Shown: in pieces, positions 17,225 through 26,103 of the stretch
Numbering within the stretch: the stretch's first letter is position 1
Layout of the letters: every line of letters starts with the position of its first letter
DNA from: Bifidobacterium pullorum subsp. gallinarum
Lineage (GTDB): Bacteria > Actinomycetota > Actinomycetes > Actinomycetales > Bifidobacteriaceae
Length of the DNA: 64,000 nt
Assembly (NCBI RefSeq): GCF_000741215.1
Contig: NZ_JGYX01000003.1
Location: forward strand, 62,345 to 126,344
Reading direction: 5' to 3'
The notes under the pieces: model-generated
What the model was told of the DNA's origin: nothing
Seen by the model: the letters and a program-made list of their open reading frames with translations, nothing else
Databases searched by the model: none
Made by a program: the position numbers and the translations under genes

Positions 17225-19687
17225 ATGAGCGAGGAACACACGAAGCGCGGCAATACGGAACCGGATGTCACAACCGATGGGGATGTTTTCATCGACGACA
17301 TCCCCCCTCGGCGCACCCGGGATTTCGCCGATCTGATGCACGCCGCCGGGGCATTGGTCGTCGCCGCGCTCATGCTGCTGGCCGCGGTGTATCTGCGGGG
17401 GCTCACGGCGGGCGTGGAATCCGACGTGCACAACGCCGGACAGGCGATCGGCTGGGTGATGGATGTACCGGCCTCGCTGCTGCAGCAGATCGTCACCATC
17501 GCCATCGTGGTCAGCGTGCTCTTCCAGCTGCTGGCCAACCGGGAATGGCTGCAATCCGCGGTCTCACTGGTCGCCATGTTCGGCGGGTACGCGGCCGTGT
17601 GGGCCTTGTCGTCCGTGATCACGTTCATCGGCTTCGAACCCCTGATCCAGGGTCTGGAATCCCCCGGTGCGCTCAGCGGTTCGGGGCTCATCCCGGATTT
17701 CTATGCGGGGTTCGCCGCCTTCCTGACCATGGCCGGCCCGCGCCGCATGCGCTCCGCCGTGAAATGGAGCTGGAACACGCTGTATATGCTGGCCATCCTG
17801 CTGGTGGTGCTGTCCTGGAATTCGGTGCCGGGCGTGGTGTTCTCGTTCGCCGTGGGACGGATCGTCGGTATGGTGTTCCGTTTCGCCATAGGCACGCGCA
17901 ACCAGGGTGTCTGGGGACAGCGAATCGTGGAGGCGCTGCGGAGCATCGGTCTCGACGTGGCCTCGCTGGTGCGCCGTCCCGAGGCGCACGCCGAGTCGGG
18001 GGTGCTTCGGACCACGCTGGATGACGACCTGTCGGAGAACTCGCGCATCTATGACATGCTCGACGGGCGCGGCCGGCGCTTCACCGTTTCCGTCATCGAC
18101 GGGCAGTCGCATAACGCCGGGTATCTCAACCAGCTGTGGGAGTGGCTGCGGCTGACCGGCGTCACCATGCGCCGCGACCGGTCCGCGTCCGACGCCGTCC
18201 ATCATCATCTGACGATGCTGCTCGGTCTGAACAACATCGGGCTGTCCGCGCCGCGGCCGTACGGCATCGTGGACAGCGGCGAATCGTCCCTGCTCGTGCT
18301 GGACGCCGATTCCACCGCCCTGCCCTGCAATCTCAACACGTTGAGCGACGACGATGCGATCGCGCTGATGCGCTATCTCGACGTGGCGCACCGGCGGGGA
18401 TTCTCCCATCACCGCATCACACCGGATACGCTGGGCCGGCTGCCGATCGGCACGCCGATCATCGCCGGATGGCATAACGGCGACTGCACCAGCACCAACG
18501 CGAATATGGACATCGACAAGGTGCAGCTGCTGGCGCTGTTGTCGGCACTGATCGGCGTGGACCGCACGGTGTCGGCCGGCAGACGGGTATGGGGCGACGA
18601 GACGTTGGTCTCCCTGCTACCGTTCGTGCAGAAGGCGGCCATACCGGCGGCCACGCGCGCCCTGAACCCGTGGAGCAAGCAGCTGCTGGACTCGCTGCGG
18701 GAGGCGCTGCGGGCCCTGGCCCCGCAGGAGGTGTCCGAGGCGATGGAACCGGTGACGATCTCCAGGTTCAACATCCGGTCGTTCGTCACCATCGTGCTGC
18801 TGATCATCGCCGTGTCGGTGATCTTCACCCAGCTGCGCCCGGATGAGGTCATCGATGCGGTGTCGAACGCGAACCCGGTGATGGCGGTGCTGTGCGTGGT
18901 GTTCGGGCTGATCGCCTGGGCGGGTTCGGCGGTCACGCTGGGGGCGTTCATGGATCCCGAGCGGCGCGATGTCCTCGGCCTGTTCTGCTCGCAGGCGGCC
19001 TCCGGCTTCACCGCGGTCTCCATGCCCGCCGGCGTGGGCCCCGCGTTCGTGAACCTGCAGTTCCTGAGGAAAAGCGGGTACCGCAATACGGCGGCCACGG
19101 CCATCATGAGCGCGGTCTGGGCGATTCAGGGCGGCACCACCATAGCGATGGTGCTGCTGATCGGCATCTTCACCGGACGCAACATGCTCTCGGGCATGAT
19201 TCCGACGAATACGCTGATCATCGCGATCGCCACGGTGGCGCTGCTGGCGTCGGCGGCCATGGCCATTCCCCCGGTGAGGCGTCTGCTGGCCGAACGCTAT
19301 CTGCCGATCGTCAGGTCATACGCGCGGCAGCTGGTCAACGTGCTGACGCAGCCCAAGCAGCTGGCGATCGGACTGGCCGGCGCGCTGGTGCTGAACATCG
19401 CCACCGGATTGGGGTTCTGGGCGGCTCTGCTCGCGTTCGGCCATGCCACCAACCCGGTGGAGACCACGTTCGTGTTCCTGCTCGCCAACGCCCTGGGCTC
19501 CGCGGTGCCCACGCCGGGCGGTCTGGGCGCGGTGGAGGCCGCGCTGACGTTCGCGTTCACCTCGGTCGGGGTGCCACCCGCCGTGGCCCTGTCGGCCACG
19601 CTGGTCTACCGTGTGGCGTTCTACTGGCTGCGCATCCCGATGGGCGCCCTGGCCATGAAATGGTTGGACCGGCACAATCTGATCTGA
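17225..19687 (+). CDS. Large membrane protein: kinase-like centre with LPG-synthase-type (UPF0104) transmembrane domain
   Basis: 820 residues. N-terminal hydrophobic domain with several helices (residues about 35-230), a soluble middle (about 240-510) that resembles a degenerate protein-kinase/APH-like fold in the way actinobacterial relatives do, and a C-terminal multi-helix domain (about 520-815) of the lysylphosphatidylglycerol synthase/flippase transmembrane type (NALGSAVPTPGGLGAVEAAL is the clearest block). The family is linked to lipid modification or flipping. No aminoacyl-transferase domain like that of MprF is visible, so lysyl-PG synthesis is not implied. AGGTGG upstream supports the ATG at 17225. 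It ends in DRHNLI before the hup region. Confidence 0.82.
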   Translation: MSEEHTKRGNTEPDVTTDGDVFIDDIPPRRTRDFADLMHAAGALVVAALMLLAAVYLRGLTAGVESDVHNAGQAIGWVMDVPASLLQQIVTIAIVVSVLFQLLANREWLQSAVSLVAMFGGYAAVWALSSVITFIGFEPLIQGLESPGALSGSGLIPDFYAGFAAFLTMAGPRRMRSAVKWSWNTLYMLAILLVVLSWNSVPGVVFSFAVGRIVGMVFRFAIGTRNQGVWGQRIVEALRSIGLDVASLVRRPEAHAESGVLRTTLDDDLSENSRIYDMLDGRGRRFTVSVIDGQSHNAGYLNQLWEWLRLTGVTMRRDRSASDAVHHHLTMLLGLNNIGLSAPRPYGIVDSGESSLLVLDADSTALPCNLNTLSDDDAIALMRYLDVAHRRGFSHHRITPDTLGRLPIGTPIIAGWHNGDCTSTNANMDIDKVQLLALLSALIGVDRTVSAGRRVWGDETLVSLLPFVQKAAIPAATRALNPWSKQLLDSLREALRALAPQEVSEAMEPVTISRFNIRSFVTIVLLIIAVSVIFTQLRPDEVIDAVSNANPVMAVLCVVFGLIAWAGSAVTLGAFMDPERRDVLGLFCSQAASGFTAVSMPAGVGPAFVNLQFLRKSGYRNTAATAIMSAVWAIQGGTTIAMVLLIGIFTGRNMLSGMIPTNTLIIAIATVALLASAAMAIPPVRRLLAERYLPIVRSYARQLVNVLTQPKQLAIGLAGALVLNIATGLGFWAALLAFGHATNPVETTFVFLLANALGSAVPTPGGLGAVEAALTFAFTSVGVPPAVALSATLVYRVAFYWLRIPMGALAMKWLDRHNLI

Positions 19688-19825
19688 AATTGTGTCCCTT
19701 TTTGTGCAAAGTATGGCGAAAACCCCTGAAATATGCGGTTCCTGCCAGTTTTCTGCGCTATCATCGGTGATGAACGTTGGATGCCGTATCAGTATCGGCA
19801 TCCCCTGACCCAAGAAGGATGCTGT

Positions 19826-20107
19826 ATGGCATACAACAAGTCTGATCTCGTGTCGAAGATCGCCCAGAAGTCGAACCTGACCAAGGCTCAGGCTGAGGCT
19901 GCTGTCAACGCTTTCCAGGATGTGTTCGTCGAGGCCATGGAGTCTGGCGAAGGCCTGAAGCTCACCGGCCTGTTCTCCGCCGAGCGCGTCAAGCGCGCCG
20001 AGCGCACCGGCCGTAACCCGCGCACCGGCGAGACCATCAAGATCCCCGCCTCCTATGGCGTGCGCATCTCCGCCGGCTCGTTGCTGAAGAAGGCCGTCAC
20101 CAAGTAA
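19826..20107 (+). CDS. hup: HU-family nucleoid protein
   Basis: 93 residues. Dimeric DNA-bending protein. MAYNKSDLVSKIAQKSNLTKAQAE forms the helical dimer base, and the DNA-embracing arm carries RTGRNPRTGETIKIPAS (the HU signature, including the Pro that intercalates). It lacks the long Lys/Ala tail of mycobacterial HupB. AAGAAGGA lies seven bases before the ATG. The mRNA leader is short, with a -10-like TATCAT at 19759, and a strong terminator follows. Confidence 0.96.
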   Translation: MAYNKSDLVSKIAQKSNLTKAQAEAAVNAFQDVFVEAMESGEGLKLTGLFSAERVKRAERTGRNPRTGETIKIPASYGVRISAGSLLKKAVTK

Positions 20108-20132
20108 TCGTCCTTTTCGAAAACACTGGTGC

Positions 20133-20170
20133 CATGTGGGCCCCGACCATTGACGGTCGGGGCCCACATG
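20133..20170. terminator. Bidirectional terminator between hup and pafA
   Basis: 16-bp perfect inverted repeat (CATGTGGGCCCCGACC and its complement) with the loop ATTGAC, between the converging hup and pup-pafA transcripts. Confidence 0.88.
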
Positions 20171-20182
20171 CGTGTTATCGGG

Positions 20183-21721
20183 CTATTGCAACGCCTCCAT
20201 CAGGGACCGGAAATCAGCCGTCGGCGAATCGTCGAAGGGGTCGAGCAGCACCGATTCCCTCCGCACCGGAGCGGTCAGCGTCAGTCTGGTCCAATCGCAG
20301 GCGTAATGCGCCCCCGCGGCCTGCGCCGCATGCACGAACCGTCCGCGCAACGCGGCACGCGTACCCGCCGGCGGTTCCATCACCGCCTGCTGGACGGCGT
20401 CGTCATCCAGCAACGTCCGCATCGCCCCATGGGACACCAAAGCATCGTATGTCCCGCCGTTGGCGATGTCGTGATAGTCCAGATCGATCTGGGCCAGACG
20501 GGCCTGCGATACATCCGGACGCCGCGAGGTCAACGCCTCCAGCAGACGGCGCTTGGCCACCCAATCCACCCGGTCGGCCAATGCGTCGAACGCCCCGGCC
20601 GCCACGGCGTCGAGGATCCCCCGCCACTGCCTGACCACCATACGGGCACGGGTGCGTCCCAGCGAACGGTCCACGGCATCGCCATGCGTCTCCAGCCAGC
20701 GTTCCACCACCGTGCAATACCGGTATTGCAGGGCCAGCGCGCTCACGCCGTAATCCGCTCCCCCGTCCGCACGCGCGGCGTCGCAGCGGAATGCCGCGGG
20801 ATCCGCCAGTTGGAGCCGTGCACCGCGGCAGCTCAGGTCACGGCTGACGGCGCGGTTGGCGGCGTTCGGATCCGCCATCGCGCAGGATTCGAATCCGGTG
20901 GGCCTGCCATGCCGGAGCGCCGATTCCATCACGCACAGCACCAGATGCGTGGTGGCCAGCTTCATCCAGGTGGCGAACTGGGAGCGGTTCGAATCCCCGA
21001 TGATCACATGCAGACGGCGGTAGGCATCCGGATCGGCATGCGGTTCGTCACGCGTGTTGACCATCGGACGGGCACGCGTGGTGGCCGACGAGACCCCCTC
21101 GTCGAGGAAATCCGCACGCTGCGTGATCTGGAATCCCTCGGATGTCATCCGTCCCGCACCGGTGAAGATCTGGCGGGTGATCAGGAACGGCAGCAGCTGC
21201 TGTTCGATCATCGTCAGCGGCACATACCGGCGCACCAGATAGTTCTCGTGGCAACCGAAGGAATGTCCGGCGGAATCGGCGTTGTTCTTGTACAGATGCA
21301 CATGCAGGTCGGTCCCATGCCGCTCACGGAGACGTTCCTGGGCGCGCAGCGCCAGCCGGCGCATCACCCTCTCCCCGGCCAGGTCCTGCGCCAGCGCGTC
21401 CATGGGGTCGCGGGCTTCGGCCGTGGCGTACTCGGGGTGCGAGCCGACGTCCAGATACAGCCGGGACCCATTGCCCAGATAGGTGTTGGTGGACCGTGTG
21501 CGGGACACCACCGGCGCGAACATCTCCATGGCCACCAGGCCCGCGTCGTCGGGGGCGTCGTCTCCGGTCATGCTGACGCCGTATTCGGTTTCGATGCCGA
21601 AGATCCGGTCGAACCGGTCCGGACGGCCGGACGCGATGCCCGACTCCTCCGCGCTCCGGGTCGGCGCCGTCCCCGAGGTGTCCGATATCGGATGATTGCC
21701 GCTGTCGCGCAGCTGGGGCAT
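20183..21721 (-). CDS. pafA: Pup--protein ligase PafA
   Basis: 512 residues. Uses ATP to form an isopeptide bond between the C-terminal glutamate of Pup and lysines of target proteins. It has IETEYGV (residues 43-49, Mg-ATP binding), the catalytic Asp91 in LYLDVGSHPEYATAE, and KNNADSAGHSFGCHENYL, all typical of the carboxylate-amine ligase fold shared by PafA and Dop. The NTYLGNGSRLYLDVG wording marks it as PafA rather than Dop. About 40 extra residues precede the usual start. The ATG overlaps the pup stop by one base (TGATG), so ligase and tag are translationally coupled. Confidence 0.95.
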   Translation of the reverse strand: MPQLRDSGNHPISDTSGTAPTRSAEESGIASGRPDRFDRIFGIETEYGVSMTGDDAPDDAGLVAMEMFAPVVSRTRSTNTYLGNGSRLYLDVGSHPEYATAEARDPMDALAQDLAGERVMRRLALRAQERLRERHGTDLHVHLYKNNADSAGHSFGCHENYLVRRYVPLTMIEQQLLPFLITRQIFTGAGRMTSEGFQITQRADFLDEGVSSATTRARPMVNTRDEPHADPDAYRRLHVIIGDSNRSQFATWMKLATTHLVLCVMESALRHGRPTGFESCAMADPNAANRAVSRDLSCRGARLQLADPAAFRCDAARADGGADYGVSALALQYRYCTVVERWLETHGDAVDRSLGRTRARMVVRQWRGILDAVAAGAFDALADRVDWVAKRRLLEALTSRRPDVSQARLAQIDLDYHDIANGGTYDALVSHGAMRTLLDDDAVQQAVMEPPAGTRAALRGRFVHAAQAAGAHYACDWTRLTLTAPVRRESVLLDPFDDSPTADFRSLMEALQ

Positions 21722-21912
21722 CACTCGCCGCCTTTTTGCACGAAGCTGTTCACGTATTCCTGCGCGTTCTGCTCCAGCACGCTCTCGATGTCGTCCAGCA
21801 CCGCATCCAAGGCGTCCACGGTCCCGTCCGTCTGCGACGTGTCGACGGCGACCGCCTGCTCCTGCGGCTGCTGGGCCGCCTGCTCCTGCTGCTGTGCGAA
21901 TTCCTGCGGCAT
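21721..21912 (-). CDS. pup: Prokaryotic ubiquitin-like protein Pup
   Basis: 63 residues. Disordered Gln/Ala-rich N-terminal half, then the conserved helical segment [20 protein letters not shown] that docks on the ARC coiled coil, and the C-terminus FVQKGGE. It already ends in glutamate, whereas mycobacterial Pup ends in glutamine and must be deamidated by Dop. Pup here is therefore ligation-ready as translated. The start at 21912 is set by GGAAAGGGG six bases upstream; the frame runs to 21951 without Shine-Dalgarno support. The stop is shared with the pafA start. Confidence 0.96.
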   Translation of the reverse strand: MPQEFAQQQEQAAQQPQEQAVAVDTSQTDGTVDALDAVLDDIESVLEQNAQEYVNSFVQKGGE

Positions 21913-21974
21913 TTGTGCCCCTTTCCGCGTCCGTGCCCGCGCCGGACCCACCGGCGCACGATTCAGGCGACTGC

Positions 21975-22817
21975 TCAGTTCTCGATCAGGTACGGTCGCA
22001 ATTCGTTGATGATGATGCCGTTCGAGGCGACCACGTCATTATCGCTGCGCCAATGGATGTCGGTGCCGTTCCACTGGCGCAGCTTGGCCTGCGACTCCCA
22101 CACCACCACGGCGCCCGCCGACACGGCCGGCACATCCCAGGTGTGCAGATGCGGCTCGAAATAGGCGTCATAGGTGCCGTCGGCCACCTTGCACAGGTCC
22201 AGCGACACCGGCCCCACGCGCTTGATGTCGGTCGGCCGGCCCGCGATCGCCGACACCACCTGCAGGGCGCGCATCGATTCCTCCTGCACGTACGACATGC
22301 CGAAGCTGACCACCGACCCGTCCAGCGAGGGGGTGGTCGAGGGGATGATCTTCTCACGCTTGTCCCCGATCGGCGTCTTGCGCACACGGATCGCGCCCAT
22401 GCCGCGCACGGCCATATACGTCATGTCCAGCGCCGGGGCATGGACCACGCCGAGGATCGGCTGGGCGGAACCGTACTCGTTGACCTCGAACAGCGAGATG
22501 GTGATCGACCATTCCGGCATATTGCGGATGAAGTTCACGGCGCCGTCGATATTGCCGGGGCACCAGTAGCGTTCACCGGGGCGGCACTCCTCCGGACGGT
22601 CGTTCCACAGGCCGTTGAACGGTTCGAGCTGCGTCAGCCTCTGGCCGAGGAAATTCATCAGCTTGTAGTTGATGTCCAGGTCGAACTGGGTGGATTCCTT
22701 CGGCACCTTCAACCGGTTCAGCTTCCGGGGCGTGGTCTGTTCGCTCAGCACGTGCTTGCCCGCGTCCACCGCGATGCGGGCCACGGCCAACGTCATTTCC
22801 TGCAGTTCCATCGTCAT
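21975..22817 (-). CDS. Inositol-monophosphatase-family protein with altered metal site
   Basis: 280 residues of the IMPase/FBPase-like fold. The family motif normally DPIDGTTNF appears as GNIDGAVNF (residues 88-96), so the first metal-binding Asp is Gly and the Pro is Asn. The C-terminal motif WDVPA is kept. The Glu-Glu of the first metal site is not clearly recognisable (candidate PEEC at 75-78). The protein may be catalytically impaired or have changed function. It lies between dop and pup in the pupylation operon, about 68 and 62 bases from each. The start at 22817 follows CAGGACG at a suitable distance. Confidence 0.8.
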   Translation of the reverse strand: MTMELQEMTLAVARIAVDAGKHVLSEQTTPRKLNRLKVPKESTQFDLDINYKLMNFLGQRLTQLEPFNGLWNDRPEECRPGERYWCPGNIDGAVNFIRNMPEWSITISLFEVNEYGSAQPILGVVHAPALDMTYMAVRGMGAIRVRKTPIGDKREKIIPSTTPSLDGSVVSFGMSYVQEESMRALQVVSAIAGRPTDIKRVGPVSLDLCKVADGTYDAYFEPHLHTWDVPAVSAGAVVVWESQAKLRQWNGTDIHWRSDNDVVASNGIIINELRPYLIEN

Positions 22818-22885
22818 CTCGTTTCGTCCTGCGCCGTGTTCCTGATTCCGGCGGTTTCTCATTCGTTACTTCCAGTGGGGCGATT

Positions 22886-24532
22886 CTACCGGGTATTCCC
22901 GGTATCCGCACACAACGCGCCGAACAGTCCGGCCGCATCACACGATTCCTCCACGGCCTGTTCGCATCGATCACGGGTATGCGCCAACGGGTCCGCACAA
23001 TCCAGTGTACGCAATCCCGAGGGCAGGCTCGCATCGCGGACCGTCAGCCGGGACCACGATGCGGCCACCGTCTGTTCGGGGTAGCGCCGCACCAGCGCGG
23101 CGCGCAGCCATGCACGGGTGTCGGCGGGCGGTTCGTCCGCCGCCCGCGCCACCTGTTCCCGTCCGTCCAGATGCGCCATGGATGCCGACAGTCGTTCCGT
23201 CAGCGATGTGCCGGGGTCCAGCGCCGCCCAGGCCAGGTCCAGCGCCGCCAGCCGCGGATCGTCCCAACCGGCGGCCGCGCCCGCCATGCCGGAGCGCGCG
23301 GCCGCCGCACCCGCCGGGGCGCCGCCCGTATGCCGCTTACGGCGGTAGCGTTCCATCAGCTGCCATTTGAGCAGCCATTCCAACCGCGACGCCTCGTCGC
23401 GCATCGTCAGGCGGGCGTCGTCATCGGCGTGGCGCACGGCGGCCACGTCGGCCAGGGCCTGCCCCCACATCGCCATGACCCGCGCTGTCGATTCGTCCGG
23501 CCACAACGGCTCCCCACGGTTGTCGGTGCCGTACACCGTGGCGGCGAGCGCGTACACCGCGCCGCGCAGGCGCACCTGCATATTCCACGCGTCGGTCGAC
23601 TCCCCCGATTCCAGCGCCAACGGGGCGGCGCATGTCAGGTCACGGGAGACCGTATGCAGCGCATCGACCGGATTGGCCAGCGCCAGCCCGTCCATCAGCG
23701 CCTCGAAGTCGAGGCCGCCCTCCTCCGCGTGTTCGAGCAGCCACAGCAGCATGGAGGTGGTGCCGAGCTTGAGCAGCTGCGGCACGTCCATCCGGTTCGC
23801 GTCGCCGACGATGACGTGCAGGCGGCGGTATCGCGCCGTGCTGTGCGATTCGTCACGGGTGTTGATGATCGGACGGTCGAAGGTGGTCTGCAGTCCCACG
23901 CGCATATGGATGTAATCGGCGCGCTGGCTGAGCTGGAAGCCCGCCTCCCCGCTGTGCTCGCCCAGGCCCACGCGCCCGGAGCCGGCGTAGATCTGGCGGC
24001 TGACCAGGTGGGCGGTCATCAGCGCCGTGACCCGGTCGAACGGCACCGCGCGGTCCATCATATAGTTCTCATGCGTGCCCCAACTGGCGCCCTTGCCGTC
24101 CACGTTGTTGCGGTGCAGCTCGATGACGGTGCCGGTGTGCGCGCTGGCGCGGCGCGCCGCCGCGGCCATGATCAGATCGCCGGCGTGGTCGTAGCGCACC
24201 GCGTCGAACGGGTCCGTGGTCTCGGGCGACGAGTATTCGGGGTGGGCGTGGTCGACGTAGACGCGCCCGCCGTTGGGCGCGATCACGTTGACGATGTGCA
24301 GCTGCGGCTCGTCGGTCAGCATATCCGGGTGCGCGGCGGCACGCGGCAGGCGGTGGCCGCGCGCGTCGTTGACCGGATCCTCGCCCCGGTAGTCCCATCG
24401 GATATGCGAGGTGCGGGGGTCGGCCGCGGCCGCCACCACGTCGAAGGACAGGCGCACCGGATTGTACCGGTCCACGCCGCGTTGGGAGACGGCGTACTCG
24501 GTTTCCGTGCCCATCACACGACGTACACTCAT
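22886..24532 (-). CDS. dop: Depupylase/Pup deamidase Dop
   Basis: 548 residues. Hydrolyses the Pup-substrate isopeptide bond and, where Pup ends in Gln, deamidates it. Paralogue of PafA with GTETEYAVS at residues 8-16, the catalytic Asp in VYVDHAHPEYSSPETTDP (the Dop-type wording), and LHRNNVDGKGASWGTHENY. It is somewhat longer than mycobacterial Dop. AGGAAAGG lies about seven bases before the ATG at 24532; the frame extends upstream into arc but without support. Because Pup here ends in Glu, its main role should be depupylation. Confidence 0.94.
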   Translation of the reverse strand: MSVRRVMGTETEYAVSQRGVDRYNPVRLSFDVVAAAADPRTSHIRWDYRGEDPVNDARGHRLPRAAAHPDMLTDEPQLHIVNVIAPNGGRVYVDHAHPEYSSPETTDPFDAVRYDHAGDLIMAAAARRASAHTGTVIELHRNNVDGKGASWGTHENYMMDRAVPFDRVTALMTAHLVSRQIYAGSGRVGLGEHSGEAGFQLSQRADYIHMRVGLQTTFDRPIINTRDESHSTARYRRLHVIVGDANRMDVPQLLKLGTTSMLLWLLEHAEEGGLDFEALMDGLALANPVDALHTVSRDLTCAAPLALESGESTDAWNMQVRLRGAVYALAATVYGTDNRGEPLWPDESTARVMAMWGQALADVAAVRHADDDARLTMRDEASRLEWLLKWQLMERYRRKRHTGGAPAGAAAARSGMAGAAAGWDDPRLAALDLAWAALDPGTSLTERLSASMAHLDGREQVARAADEPPADTRAWLRAALVRRYPEQTVAASWSRLTVRDASLPSGLRTLDCADPLAHTRDRCEQAVEESCDAAGLFGALCADTGNTR

Positions 24533-24546
24533 ATCGACTGCCTTTC

Positions 24547-26103
24547 CTACGCGGTCCGTGCGTCGCCGGCCGGACGGATGCGGGTCACGCTGCCGGATTC
24601 GAATCCGGCGATCCGCGACCATTGCACCGGGTCCGCGTCCAGGATGGCGTCCACGCTCTCCCGGAACTCCTCCTGCGCGGCCATGGCCAGCATGTCCACG
24701 CTCAGCGCGGCGGCCGCGCCGGTTTCGATCGAGGCCTTGACCGCACGGGTTTTGGCGCGGTCCACGATGTTCTTCAGCATGGCGCCGGAGACCACGTCGG
24801 ACATGTGGATGGCACGCCATTGGCCGTGCTCGTCGCACACGTCGCACACATGCCGGTGCTCGTCCTGCGCGTAGATGTCGCCCACCAGCACACGGGCCAG
24901 GGCATGCGCGTCCACGCCGTGCTCCAGCGGCAGGTCGTCGGTCAGGTAGTGGCGGATGATGTCGTCCGCCTGGCGTGGTCCGGGCCGGTCCACGCGGATC
25001 TTCACGTCCAGACGGCCCGGGCGCAGCACGGCGGGGTCGATCATGTCCACACGGTTCGAGGCACCGATGACCATGACGTTGTCCAGCTGTTCCACACCGT
25101 CGAGTTCGGCGAGGAACTGCGGCACGATGGTGGTCTCCACGTCGCTGGAGACGCCAGAGCCTCGGGTGCGCAGCAGCGAATCCATCTCGTCGATGAACAC
25201 GATGACGGGGCGCCCCGAGGCGGCGCGTTCGCGGGCGCGCGCGAAGATCAGGCGAATCAGACGCTCGGATTCGCCGACGAATTTGTTGAGCAGTTCGGGG
25301 CCTTTGACCGACAGGAACACGCCGCCGGATTCGGTGCCTTCGGCCAGCATGTGGGCCACCGCCTTGGCGATCAGCGTCTTGCCGTTGCCCGGAGGACCGT
25401 ACAGCAGCACGCCCTTGGGCGGGTTCAGATTGTAGCGTTCGAACAGTTCGCGGTGCAGGAACGGCAGCTGCACGGCATCACGGATGCGTTCGATCTGCTC
25501 GTCGAGGCCGCCGATGTCCGCGAACGTGACGTCGGGGGTCTCCTCCAGCACCAGGTCGGCGTCGTCCTCGCCGGGCAGCAGTTCCAGCGCCAGACGGCAG
25601 GAGGGATCCACCGTCACCCGGTCCGAGGGGCCCAGGCTCACGCCGGCGAGCGCCGTCGCACGGCGGACCACTGTGGGATTGCCGGCGTTGTCCTCGACGA
25701 TCAGGCGACCGTCGTCCAGGACCTGCGCCACGCGCCGTACCGTTCCAACGCCGTCCACGTCACGCTGGTCGACGAGCACCATGTTCTCGTTGAGCAGCAC
25801 GGTCCGGCCCGGTTCGAGTCCGGCGGGGTTCAGCGACGCGGCGATGGGCACGATCATGCGGCGCGTTCCGGCGATGACCTCCGCGCTGGCGTGGCGTACG
25901 CCCTCGTCGTCGATATGGCTGCCGTCCACGCGCACCATGGTGGCGAAGGTCAGCGGCGGCCGGGTGATCTGACTGATCTGCGCCTTGGCCTTCGCCAGCT
26001 CCTTACCCGCCCGGTTCAACGCTTCGGCCAACGCATGGTTGCGAGCCATGAGCCGGTCGTTCAGGGCCGCCAGATCCTGTAGCGACTGCGCATCCTGCGT
26101 CAT
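24547..26103 (-). CDS. arc: ARC AAA+ ATPase (Mpa/proteasome-ATPase family)
   Basis: 518 residues. Hexameric unfoldase that recognises pupylated proteins. The N-terminal coiled coil (residues about 1-50: ALNDRLMARNHALAEALNRAGKELAKAKAQ) binds Pup, tandem OB domains follow, and then the AAA+ module with Walker A GPPGNGKT, Walker B VIVFIDEMDSLL and the arginine-finger region DPAVLRPGRLD. Proteasome-activating Mpa ends in GQYL; this protein ends GDARTA, so the docking tyrosine motif is absent. Its ATG overlaps the dedA stop (ATGA), and dop follows 14 bases after its stop. Confidence 0.95.
   Translation of the reverse strand: MTQDAQSLQDLAALNDRLMARNHALAEALNRAGKELAKAKAQISQITRPPLTFATMVRVDGSHIDDEGVRHASAEVIAGTRRMIVPIAASLNPAGLEPGRTVLLNENMVLVDQRDVDGVGTVRRVAQVLDDGRLIVEDNAGNPTVVRRATALAGVSLGPSDRVTVDPSCRLALELLPGEDDADLVLEETPDVTFADIGGLDEQIERIRDAVQLPFLHRELFERYNLNPPKGVLLYGPPGNGKTLIAKAVAHMLAEGTESGGVFLSVKGPELLNKFVGESERLIRLIFARARERAASGRPVIVFIDEMDSLLRTRGSGVSSDVETTIVPQFLAELDGVEQLDNVMVIGASNRVDMIDPAVLRPGRLDVKIRVDRPGPRQADDIIRHYLTDDLPLEHGVDAHALARVLVGDIYAQDEHRHVCDVCDEHGQWRAIHMSDVVSGAMLKNIVDRAKTRAVKASIETGAAAALSVDMLAMAAQEEFRESVDAILDADPVQWSRIAGFESGSVTRIRPAGDARTA

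Noticed and set aside
15455-17554. 699-codon minus-strand frame opposite purB
   Set aside because: Overlaps purB and the start of the following gene; no domain signature.
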